A stretch of DNA of 5,126 nucleotides from Victivallales bacterium. GTDB taxonomy: Bacteria; Verrucomicrobiota; Lentisphaeria; Oligosphaerales; Oligosphaeraceae. Under the pieces are notes generated by a model that worked only from the letters and a program-made list of their open reading frames with translations, was not told the DNA's origin and did no database searches. Where the stretch lies: positions 1 to 5,126 of the forward strand of contig JAFRLP010000644.1 of assembly GCA_017431185.1 (NCBI GenBank). The letters are read 5' to 3'. This document shows, one piece after another, positions 1 through 5,126 of this stretch. Position 1 is the stretch's first letter. Each line of letters begins with the position of its first letter. The position numbers and the translations under genes are program-made.

Positions 1-623
1 AGCATCCCCCCGTTCTTCTCCCCGATGATTCCCGAATGCAACAGTGACTCCGCCTCTGGCTGCAGACGGGTTCCTCCCACCACAGCGGCATTGATGACCA
101 AAGCCATGCCAATGCGTTCCGTGTAATTGGCGGGAGAGGAGACGGCATCCTGAATGATGGCGCGATAAGCGGCAAAGGTTTCCCGTTCGGGCAGACGCTT
201 TTCCACCCAAAGGAACTGGATGGTCAGAATGATCTGCTCGCGGACAAACAGAGCATGTTTCACATCCTTGGACAGCTGCGTCAGCAGACCGAACTGCTCG
301 TCCGGAATGACGCTGCCCAGAATGCGGTGCAAGTTCACCACCGCCCAATCGTCCGCCTTGGCGGCACGCTCGAATTTTCCCGAGGCAATCAAGGCAAGCA
401 ATGACGGAAACGCCCTGGTCTCGCGGTCTTTGGCCAGGCAGAACAACGCCACCCGCAAGGCGGCCAACTGTTCGGCGGCAAGGTCGGTCTGTCTGGCCGC
501 CTCATCCAGCCAGGCCAGAAAATCAGGCTTGGCCTGACTGCCGTCATACCAGGCCTGAGCGGTGGTCAGGAGCGCATCGGGACTCAAAGAGGAAATCTGC
601 TGGGTCAATTCTGCAAAAGACAT
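1..623 (-). CDS. DUF1186-like protein, partial (C-terminus beyond left edge)
   Basis: An open frame of 207 codons starts with ATG at 621-623 (protein begins MSFAELTQQI) and runs off the left edge without a stop. The start is supported by AAGGAA at 631-636, seven bases upstream. The product is a mostly helical, soluble-looking protein with no signal peptide or membrane segment. From memory of the family it resembles DUF1186 proteins: a stretch near residues 55-65 (ALFCLAKDRE, then RAFPSLL), NLHRILGSV near residues 97-105, and LPERE near residue 144 line up in order with typical DUF1186 sequence, which looks like HEAT-type helical repeats and often ends in a zinc-binding SEC-C motif. That tail would lie outside the window. 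The biochemical function is unknown. It follows the peptidase gene by 50 bases and may be last in the same transcript. The reading frame is certain; the family assignment is from recall only. Confidence 0.75.
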   Translation of the reverse strand, partial: MSFAELTQQISSLSPDALLTTAQAWYDGSQAKPDFLAWLDEAARQTDLAAEQLAALRVALFCLAKDRETRAFPSLLALIASGKFERAAKADDWAVVNLHRILGSVIPDEQFGLLTQLSKDVKHALFVREQIILTIQFLWVEKRLPERETFAAYRAIIQDAVSSPANYTERIGMALVINAAVVGGTRLQPEAESLLHSGIIGEKNGGM

Positions 624-630
624 AGGACAC

Positions 631-636
631 TTCCTT
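631..636 (-). promoter_or_regulatory. Shine-Dalgarno site of the DUF1186-like gene
   Basis: The minus strand reads AAGGAA here, seven bases before the ATG at 623. It fixes the start of a gene whose other end is outside the window. Confidence 0.6.
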
Positions 637-673
637 CATTTCAAAGTGAATCTCTCGCTGTTTGGCAAGCTCC

Positions 674-1831
674 TTACGGGATTTCCAATTGCACAGGAAC
701 AGTCATCAAGTCCTCGCAGCCATCCTCGGTGATGACCACATCGTCCTCAATGCGCACGCCACCCCATTCGGGGTAGTAGAGCCCCGGTTCGACCGTGACG
801 ACATTGCCTGGAACCAGGGGCTTGTCGTTACGTAGATTCAAGCCTGGAGACTCATGGATTTCCAGGCCAAGGCCATGCCCGACTCCATGGATGAAACCGT
901 AGGGCACCTTCGCCTTGCTGTCCGTCTGGTAGCCAAGTTCCTTGAACAGACGCTCCGTCTCCTCCTGCGCCTGCTTTCCAGTGACCCCTGGGCGCAGCAT
1001 CGCCACTATCTTGCGCTGGACATCACGTACTGCCTCAAAGGCCTGACGCACCTGCGCAGTCGCCGTGCCTTTGACGACCGTCCGCGTCAAATCACCATAG
1101 TAGCCAGTCGCCTCATCCCTGGGAAAGATGTCGAACACGATGGGTTCGCCAGCATGAACCGCCCCACTCCCCTCGTTGTGGGGGCACGCCCCCTGCACAC
1201 CAGGCGCAATGATGGTGTGGGAGGCATTGCCGCCCAAACGGGCAATCTCCGCGTTGACCACACCATGCAGTAGTTCGGAGGTGACAGGCTGGCCATGCCA
1301 GAGCACTCCCCCGTCCGCCTCTATGGAGGCCTCCCGCAACACCGCCAGACCAGCGGCAAGCCCTGCCTCCGCCAGACGGACACCGCCCCGCAGGGCCTGG
1401 ATTTCGGCGGCTGTCTTCACATCACGCTCAGGCGCAAAGCGCTTCACGGCACGAAACTGCAGATGCTCGCCGACGATGCCAAGGCGAATGTTATAGGCGT
1501 TCTGGATGTCGTAGGCCAGCCCCAGCGGAAAATCGCGGGGGACCTGCCAGCACTCAATGCCAAGTTTCTCGGAGAGGGCGGCGACCAGATTGGCGTTATT
1601 CGAGGTGGCTGTCCCCAGGTCCCATGCCTTGGCCGCCTCATCGTAGGTCAGGACCTGAACGGACGGACGACGCTGCTCTCTGGCGCGCGTCACCTCCATG
1701 TCATTGACGACCATCAGCGCCCCCTCATTCGTCTCCAAATAGAGGAACGGGTCTGGCGCAAAAAAGCCGGACTTGTAGAGGATGTCGGCATTGACCTCGG
1801 AAGCCGCGCAGATGAGTTTTCCGCAGTTCAT
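674..1831 (-). CDS. M24 family metallopeptidase (Xaa-Pro aminopeptidase/dipeptidase type)
   Basis: A complete 385-residue cytoplasmic protein ending in TAA. It has the two-domain build of prolidase/aminopeptidase P: an N-terminal creatinase-like domain (about residues 1-135) and a C-terminal pita-bread catalytic domain (about 145-380). All five dinuclear-metal ligands of the family are visible: Asp234 (IVFDIFP), Asp247 (YYGDLTRT), His319 (HGVGHGLG), Glu348 (TVEPG) and Glu362 (VRIEDDV). The family's accessory histidines are also present as His218 (CPHNEGS) and His326 (EIHESPG), so the enzyme should be active. It is expected to cleave peptide bonds next to proline during peptide turnover, probably with manganese or another divalent metal. 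Sequence alone does not separate aminopeptidase (Xaa-|-Pro-peptide) from dipeptidase (Xaa-Pro) activity; the 385-residue length is below that of E. coli PepP or PepQ and closer to short Bacillus-type forms. The ATG at 1831 follows the TrpR-like stop by five bases, indicating cotranscription. Confidence 0.93.
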   Translation of the reverse strand: MNCGKLICAASEVNADILYKSGFFAPDPFLYLETNEGALMVVNDMEVTRAREQRRPSVQVLTYDEAAKAWDLGTATSNNANLVAALSEKLGIECWQVPRDFPLGLAYDIQNAYNIRLGIVGEHLQFRAVKRFAPERDVKTAAEIQALRGGVRLAEAGLAAGLAVLREASIEADGGVLWHGQPVTSELLHGVVNAEIARLGGNASHTIIAPGVQGACPHNEGSGAVHAGEPIVFDIFPRDEATGYYGDLTRTVVKGTATAQVRQAFEAVRDVQRKIVAMLRPGVTGKQAQEETERLFKELGYQTDSKAKVPYGFIHGVGHGLGLEIHESPGLNLRNDKPLVPGNVVTVEPGLYYPEWGGVRIEDDVVITEDGCEDLMTVPVQLEIP

Positions 1832-1836
1832 GGCCG

Positions 1837-2196
1837 TCAGGTCTCCTCCGTCGGCTCGTTGTTTTTGCCCTGAAGCATCCTTTCGTTTCGGATGCGGGCA
1901 ATCAACTCCACGAAATCGGGGTTCCCGTATTTGAGGAGGCGGCTGCCGCGGGAAATCTTTCCCAGACAGATGCCCAGCCGTTCCTGGATGCGGCGCTGGG
2001 GCATGCCGTCAGCCAGGAACTTCAGCAGCTGCCAGCGCAGGGTGATGCCCTCGATTTCCGTGGGGGTGAGCAACCCCTCCAGCAGAATGGAGAGTTCCTG
2101 CTGGGAGTGGGTGCGTCCCATAATGTCCGCCAAATCATCCGCCAGCGCGGCGATTCGTTCCATTGGATTGCGACTACTGCTCCGTGTCCTTGGCAT
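1837..2196 (-). CDS. TrpR/YerC-family DNA-binding regulator
   Basis: A 119-residue protein ending in TGA. The frame is open further upstream to 2274, but ATG 2196 is chosen because AGGGAG stands five bases before it and the upstream extension lies entirely inside thiI. The fold matches the all-helical Trp repressor family: LLTPTEIEG (residues 42-50), then a helix-turn-helix (about 65-91) ending ISRGSRLLKYG, very like TrpR (ITRGSNSLK) and YerC (LNYG). Counterparts of the TrpR residues that hold tryptophan are partly kept: Thr44, Arg54 and Arg83 (TrpR Arg84, after a one-residue gap in the turn). The TrpR positions Asn87 and Ser88 are replaced by Arg86 and Leu87. Known members repress tryptophan genes or, for YerC types, have poorly known targets. 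It sits two bases after thiI and five before the peptidase gene. Neither neighbour is a tryptophan gene, so target and ligand are open. A regulator role is likely; a tryptophan response is only inferred. Confidence 0.85.
   Translation of the reverse strand: MPRTRSSSRNPMERIAALADDLADIMGRTHSQQELSILLEGLLTPTEIEGITLRWQLLKFLADGMPQRRIQERLGICLGKISRGSRLLKYGNPDFVELIARIRNERMLQGKNNEPTEET
1843..1849 (-). promoter_or_regulatory. Shine-Dalgarno site of the M24 peptidase gene
   Basis: The minus strand reads GGAGGAG, eleven bases before the ATG at 1831, so the spacing is slightly long. It lies inside the last codons of the TrpR-like gene, which suggests that translation of the two genes is linked. Confidence 0.6.
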
Positions 2197-2198
2197 GG

Positions 2199-3464
2199 TT
2201 ACTCCCTGGTAAAAGCGGAATATTCGTGAGTGGCCCCTGAAACGGGGTTGATGATGACGCAGGTCTCCAGGCATTGCCGAAGCAGGCTGGGGATGTCCAG
2301 GCGCGACTCCTCCCCCTGAATCTCCTCAAGAGACGCATAGAGCGCGGGATTGTCGGGGGCAAAGACCGTGCAGCTGTCAGGGCACTCCACCTGGGAAAGT
2401 TCCAGGGTGGCGATGTCACGGGCAAGCGCCATGGTGTCCAGCTTGTCAAAGGTCAGCAGGGGGCGCAGGACCATCAGTCCGGCGGACTCGTTGATGACGG
2501 CCATGTTCTCCAGGGTCTGACTGGCCACCTGCCCCAGATTATCCCCAGTGACCAACGCCTTCGCGCCAAAGAAGGGCGCCAGCGCGGTGGCCACCCTCAG
2601 CATCATGCGACGGTAGAGCACCGTGCGATAGCGCATGCGGCAATTGTCACGAATCGCCTTTTGCGCGGACACCAGATTGACAGCCGCCAGGCGCCCCCGC
2701 TTCTGGTAGTCGTTCAACCGTCGAGCTATGCCTGTCACTTTGGTCAGGTAGGCGGGCGGGGTGTAAGGCTCGCTGTGGAAGGTGAGGTAATCCACCTGAC
2801 AGCCACGGCGCATCATCTGGTAACAGGCCACTGGCGAGTCAATTCCCCCTGACAGCAGTGCCAGAACACGCCCGCCGCTTCCGGCAGGCAACCCGCCTGG
2901 GCCAGCGACACGCTCAAAACAGACCAGCCCGACCCGTTGCCGCACCTCCACCTCCACCTTGACGTTGGCATGGCTCAAATCAACCTGGAACTCAGGGGTC
3001 AAGGGCAGGAGCAATTCAGCGAAATGGCGCTCAATCTCCTCGACCGTCCGAGGAAAACTTTTGTCCACCCGACGCGCCCTCATGGCGTATGTCGCAGCCA
3101 GTTCGGGATGGGCTTGACGGAATGCCCTGGCCACCACGGGATAATACTTCACCAGCACAGCCCCCAGCGACTCCAAGTCAGGCTCCGTCACAAACGCGGG
3201 TGACAAGGAAGAGAGTCCAGCCACCGTTCCTGCACGCTCACGCACCAATGCCAATTCCGTCGGCGAAAAACAGTCGCGTCCCTTGGGACGCAACAGAATC
3301 CGCCCGTGCTCCAACTGCACCTCCAAAGGCGGCAAATCCCGAAAGGCCCGCTCCAGCCCATGCGCCAAATCAGTCACGAACATGCCGCGCTTGCGGCCTT
3401 TCGTGCCGATTTCGTTGTAGCGGCACAGCAGCGCGTTATATGTCAAATCAGGAATCCAGGACAT
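2199..3464 (-). CDS. thiI: ThiI, tRNA uridine-8 4-thiouridine synthetase (short, rhodanese-less form)
   Basis: A 421-residue cytoplasmic enzyme ending in TAA. Counting from the ATG at 3464, the layout is the family's: N-terminal ferredoxin-like domain (RYNEIGTKGRKR, about 15-26), THUMP domain (about 60-178, with DKSFPRT and VDLSHANVKVEVEVR), then a PP-loop ATPase with the adenylation motif SGGIDSPVA at 205-213 and GDNLGQVASQT at 307-317. ThiI adenylates U8 of tRNA and installs sulfur from a cysteine-desulfurase persulfide (IscS/NifS type; none is in the window). ECPDSCTVF (360-368) corresponds to the loop holding the catalytic cysteine (E. coli Cys344), most likely Cys365. There is no C-terminal rhodanese domain, which E. 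coli uses for thiamine thiazole synthesis, so a tRNA role is favoured. A TTG four codons upstream (3476) is an alternative start; neither has a good Shine-Dalgarno sequence, and ATG was preferred. It leads a tight cluster with the TrpR-like and peptidase genes. Confidence 0.95.
   Translation of the reverse strand: MSWIPDLTYNALLCRYNEIGTKGRKRGMFVTDLAHGLERAFRDLPPLEVQLEHGRILLRPKGRDCFSPTELALVRERAGTVAGLSSLSPAFVTEPDLESLGAVLVKYYPVVARAFRQAHPELAATYAMRARRVDKSFPRTVEEIERHFAELLLPLTPEFQVDLSHANVKVEVEVRQRVGLVCFERVAGPGGLPAGSGGRVLALLSGGIDSPVACYQMMRRGCQVDYLTFHSEPYTPPAYLTKVTGIARRLNDYQKRGRLAAVNLVSAQKAIRDNCRMRYRTVLYRRMMLRVATALAPFFGAKALVTGDNLGQVASQTLENMAVINESAGLMVLRPLLTFDKLDTMALARDIATLELSQVECPDSCTVFAPDNPALYASLEEIQGEESRLDIPSLLRQCLETCVIINPVSGATHEYSAFTRE
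2202..2207 (-). promoter_or_regulatory. Shine-Dalgarno site of the TrpR-like gene
   Basis: The minus strand reads AGGGAG, five bases before the ATG at 2196, and lies within the last codons of thiI. It decides between this start and the longer open frame reaching 2274. Confidence 0.65.
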
Positions 3465-3483
3465 GACGATGCTCAAAAAACAG

Positions 3484-3513
3484 TTTGTTGCGCTTTAATG
3501 TAACACCTGTCAA
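3484..3513 (-). promoter_or_regulatory. Possible sigma70-type promoter for thiI
   Basis: In the hlyD-like/thiI gap the minus strand carries a perfect TTGACA (3508-3513) and, 18 bases further, AACAAA (3484-3489), a poor -10 match (3 of 6). Transcription would begin near 3477, leaving a leader of only about a dozen bases before the ATG at 3464. The -35 match is good, the -10 is weak, and the gap is the only sizeable one in the middle of the window. Confidence 0.3.
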
Positions 3514-3547
3514 CGGCTTTGCCATTCAAAAAATGAATTTTTCCCGC

Positions 3548-3566
3548 AAAAGAACCATCATGGTTC
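3548..3566 (-). terminator. Small hairpin with T-run at the end of the hlyD-like gene (weak terminator candidate)
   Basis: GAACCAT (3552-3558) and ATGGTTC (3560-3566) form a perfect inverted repeat around one central base, overlapping the TGA stop of the hlyD-like gene. Read on the minus strand, a GAACC/GGTTC stem with a five-base loop is followed directly by TTTT. The stem is short and not GC-rich and the T-run has only four bases, so it would be a leaky terminator at best. It could also be an operator-like palindrome or chance. Confidence 0.3.
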
Positions 3567-4892
3567 CCGAAAAGCCTCATCCAGCCCTTTGACAAGGGGA
3601 TAGACCAGATATTCAATGATGCGGCGGCGCCCAGTCTTGATCTCCACCTCCGACTCCATGCCTGGGATAAGCGTGAATTTCCCGCCGGTGTTGCGCAGCG
3701 TGCCCTCAATGCTGACGAAGACGCGGTAGTAACTCCCCGCGTGCTCCGTGCCTGGAGCAGCCTGGCGCTGGAAGGTATTGCCGGAAATGTGGAGCAACTT
3801 GCCGTGCAGCGTGCCGTGCTTCTGGAACGGGAAGGCGGTGAGTTTGATGCGGCACTCATTGCCGTCCGCAATTCTGGCGATGTCCTGGGGGCGCACCTCG
3901 GCCTCGATTCGCAGTGTTCCGTCCAAAGGGACCAGAGTCATGAACGCCTCGGCCTCACCGACGGCGGACCCCGTGGGGAAAGCGGCGATTTCATGAACAA
4001 CCGCCCTGCATGGAGCCTTGAGGCTGACATAAGTGACCATCCGCTGCGCCTTGACCAGTTGCTTGCGGTCGCCGTCCAGTTCACGGTTCAAGGCCACCAG
4101 TTTTTCGGAAATGTTGTTGCGCCACTCCTCGACGAAGGACTTTCGTTCGGCCTCCAGCGAGAGCAGCTGCTGGTCGTACTCGACCAATTGGTTGCGCAGT
4201 CGGTCAACCTCCGCCTCGCTTTGCAGACGGGAGATGGTCACCTCCAGCATCTCCTTCACCGAAACAATCTCCTGCTTGCCCAAGCCAGTGTACATCTCCT
4301 CGATTCTGGACATGTTGGCGAGGATGGCACGGTATTTCTGATGGCTCTCCGTCGTCGATTGCTTGCCCGCCTGCAGACGCTTGCGGTTGCTCTCAAAATA
4401 GTTGAGCCGTTCATGGTAATACGCCTGACGCTGAGCGTAGATGGCGGACTGCCAGGCAGCGGGTCCGGCAGATTCCTCGCCCGTATAAGGCTTGTCCAGG
4501 AATTCGGCCTCCCACCGCGCGCACTCCGCAGCCAGGGTATCGACCTCATGCTGGAGACGCTCCACCTCTGCCTGATAGATGGTCGGGTCGAGGGTCAACA
4601 GAACCTGCCCCTTCTCGACCACATCCCCCTTGCGGACCTCCACGCTTTTGATGACAGACGACTCCAGCGGCTTCATCACAATGTCGCCAGTATCCGAGGC
4701 GATCTTGCCTGGAGCACGGACAATGACATCGACTTTGCCCAGGCAAGCCCATGTCAGCACTGCCGCCACAATGATGAAAATCCACAGCACGCCGATGCGC
4801 CCGTACCAGGGCAGTCTCCGCTGGGCAATCTCCTGCGCATCAGGCAGGAATTCAATGGCCTGCTGCGCAATTTTGACTTTGGATTCAGCCAT
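3558..4892 (-). CDS. HlyD-family type I secretion membrane fusion protein
   Basis: A 444-residue protein ending in TGA. The frame is open to 4994, but ATG 4892 is preferred: GGGAGG stands eight bases upstream and the extension lies inside the ABC gene. Order of parts: a short cytoplasmic tail with EFLPDAQEI (14-22) typical of type I adaptors; one membrane segment (about 32-50); first half of the lipoyl-like domain (about 55-105, VRAPGKI to LTLDPT); a long periplasmic alpha-helical hairpin, likely coiled coil (about 105-285); second lipoyl half (LKAPCRAVVHE, 291-301); beta-barrel (about 320-400); and the HlyD C-terminal signature LIPGMESEVEIKTG (408-421) followed by RRRIIEYL and DEAFRE. Such proteins bridge an inner-membrane ABC exporter to a TolC-like outer-membrane channel to secrete unfolded proteins or peptides in one step. 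The ABC partner is directly upstream and overlaps by eight bases. No TolC gene or secreted substrate is in the window. The family is certain; the cargo is unknown. Confidence 0.95.
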   Translation of the reverse strand: MAESKVKIAQQAIEFLPDAQEIAQRRLPWYGRIGVLWIFIIVAAVLTWACLGKVDVIVRAPGKIASDTGDIVMKPLESSVIKSVEVRKGDVVEKGQVLLTLDPTIYQAEVERLQHEVDTLAAECARWEAEFLDKPYTGEESAGPAAWQSAIYAQRQAYYHERLNYFESNRKRLQAGKQSTTESHQKYRAILANMSRIEEMYTGLGKQEIVSVKEMLEVTISRLQSEAEVDRLRNQLVEYDQQLLSLEAERKSFVEEWRNNISEKLVALNRELDGDRKQLVKAQRMVTYVSLKAPCRAVVHEIAAFPTGSAVGEAEAFMTLVPLDGTLRIEAEVRPQDIARIADGNECRIKLTAFPFQKHGTLHGKLLHISGNTFQRQAAPGTEHAGSYYRVFVSIEGTLRNTGGKFTLIPGMESEVEIKTGRRRIIEYLVYPLVKGLDEAFREP

Positions 4893-5126
4893 TGTCGTGC
4901 CCTCCCATCTGCTGCTGCCAGAACTGGCTGTAAATGCCAGGTTGCGCCAGCAGTTCGCGGTGAGTGCCAAAGGCGACCTTCTCGCCTTGGTCAAGAACCA
5001 GAATGCGCTGCGCTCCCGCCAGCATGCTCAACCGATGGCTCACGATGATGAGCGTGCGCCCCTAGGCGATGGCGGCCAGGTTGCGACGAATGATGGTCTC
5101 GCTTTCGGGGTCAAGCGCACTGGTGG
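4885..5126 (-). CDS. ABC exporter ATP-binding domain, C-terminal end, interrupted by in-frame TAG (partial)
   Basis: The N-terminus lies beyond the right edge. Reading from 5124, the frame gives TSALDPESE (D-loop, immediately after where Walker B must be) and IIRRNLAAIA, then TAG at 5062-5064. In the same frame it continues with GRTLIIVSHRLS (the H-loop, including the switch histidine), ILVLDQGEKVAFGTHRELL and a tail ending in TGA at 4885-4887. This is the standard order at the end of a type I secretion or bacteriocin-type exporter ATPase, so one gene is split by a single stop. The codon expected at this place in relatives is usually a polar residue, so CAG or AAG changed to TAG would explain it. 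If TAG ends translation, the protein loses 58 residues including the H-loop and should not hydrolyse ATP properly. The TGA overlaps the hlyD-like start by eight bases. A pseudogene, a sequencing error, or readthrough cannot be told apart here. Confidence 0.88.
4901..4906 (-). promoter_or_regulatory. Shine-Dalgarno site of the hlyD-like gene
   Basis: The minus strand reads GGGAGG, eight bases before the ATG at 4892, and lies inside the end of the ABC gene. It excludes the longer frame that would begin at 4994, and it means adaptor translation could be affected if ribosomes stop early at the TAG at 5062. Confidence 0.7.
5062..5064 (-). other. In-frame amber codon in the ABC transporter gene
   Basis: CTA on the plus strand is TAG on the minus strand, in the same frame as the D-loop before it and the H-loop after it. 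Both sides read as conserved ATPase sequence with no shift, so this is a point change rather than a frameshift. It lies inside CCTAGG. Confidence 0.85.

Noticed and set aside
220..625. Two overlapping plus-strand open frames (105 and 74 codons) at the left end
   Set aside because: They lie opposite the continuous minus-strand DUF1186-like frame, which has a proper start and ribosome site. The plus-strand products look like random Arg/Ser-rich translations.
1295..1873. A 192-codon plus-strand open frame opposite the peptidase gene
   Set aside because: It is antisense to a gene with all catalytic residues intact, and its translation looks like complementary-strand composition with no family features.
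2197..2274. A 26-residue N-terminal extension of the TrpR-like protein
   Set aside because: The extension is entirely inside thiI, and the good ribosome site and family alignment both favour the ATG at 2196.
2274..2852. A 192-codon plus-strand open frame opposite thiI
   Set aside because: It is the antisense shadow of the ThiI PP-loop domain with no independent support.
3524..3538. ATTCA/TGAAT inverted repeat as a separate terminator
   Set aside because: The stem is five base pairs with only one G-C pair and is too weak to call on its own.
4893..4994. A 34-residue N-terminal extension of the HlyD-like protein
   Set aside because: It overlaps the conserved end of the ABC gene in another frame, and GGGAGG marks the start at 4892.
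3741..5048. A 435-codon open frame on the plus strand, antisense to the hlyD-like gene and the ABC tail
   Set aside because: Its product has no recognisable domain order, lacks a supported start, and lies wholly opposite certain genes. Long antisense frames are expected over GC-biased coding sequence.
1..5126. CRISPR array, transposon ends, tRNA or rRNA genes, prophage or defence genes
   Set aside because: No repeated spacer structure, terminal repeats, tRNA-like folds or related protein families were seen, and the window is almost fully occupied by six ordinary genes.

Overview
The window is a compact block of six genes, all read leftward (minus strand), with almost no non-coding DNA. In transcription order, from the right edge to the left, they are: the C-terminal end of an ABC-transporter ATP-binding domain (cut by the right edge), an HlyD-type membrane fusion protein, the tRNA 4-thiouridine synthetase ThiI, a small TrpR/YerC-type DNA-binding protein, an M24 metallopeptidase of the Xaa-Pro family, and a DUF1186-like protein whose C-terminus is cut by the left edge. 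There are no RNA genes, insertion sequences, CRISPR arrays or long repeats that I can see. Every non-coding gap is under 100 bases.

Right part (about 3558-5126). The ABC transporter and HlyD-type adaptor form a two-gene type I secretion unit with overlapping stop and start. This points to a Gram-negative, double-membrane cell. The outstanding oddity is an in-frame TAG at 5062-5064 inside the conserved ATPase domain, between the D-loop and the H-loop. Reading resumes in the same frame for 58 recognisable residues up to a TGA that overlaps the adaptor start. The gene is therefore either newly inactivated (CAG or AAG to TAG), misread in sequencing, or read through.

Middle and left part (about 1-3557). 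A 93-base gap with a small hairpin and a TTGACA box separates the secretion unit from thiI. thiI, the TrpR-like gene and the peptidase gene then follow with gaps of only 2 and 5 bases, and the DUF1186-like gene follows after 50 bases. They are probably cotranscribed. The combination is housekeeping in flavour (tRNA sulfur modification, a possible amino-acid-responsive regulator, proline-peptide turnover) and does not look like a defence or mobile island.

Organism: moderately GC-rich, Gram-negative, with Shine-Dalgarno sites before most genes. A TrpR-like regulator, a rhodanese-less ThiI and a DUF1186-like protein would fit a PVC-type bacterium such as Lentisphaerota, but this is a low-confidence impression and no marker gene is present. 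I see no previously undescribed system here. The amber-interrupted transporter is the item most worth checking.
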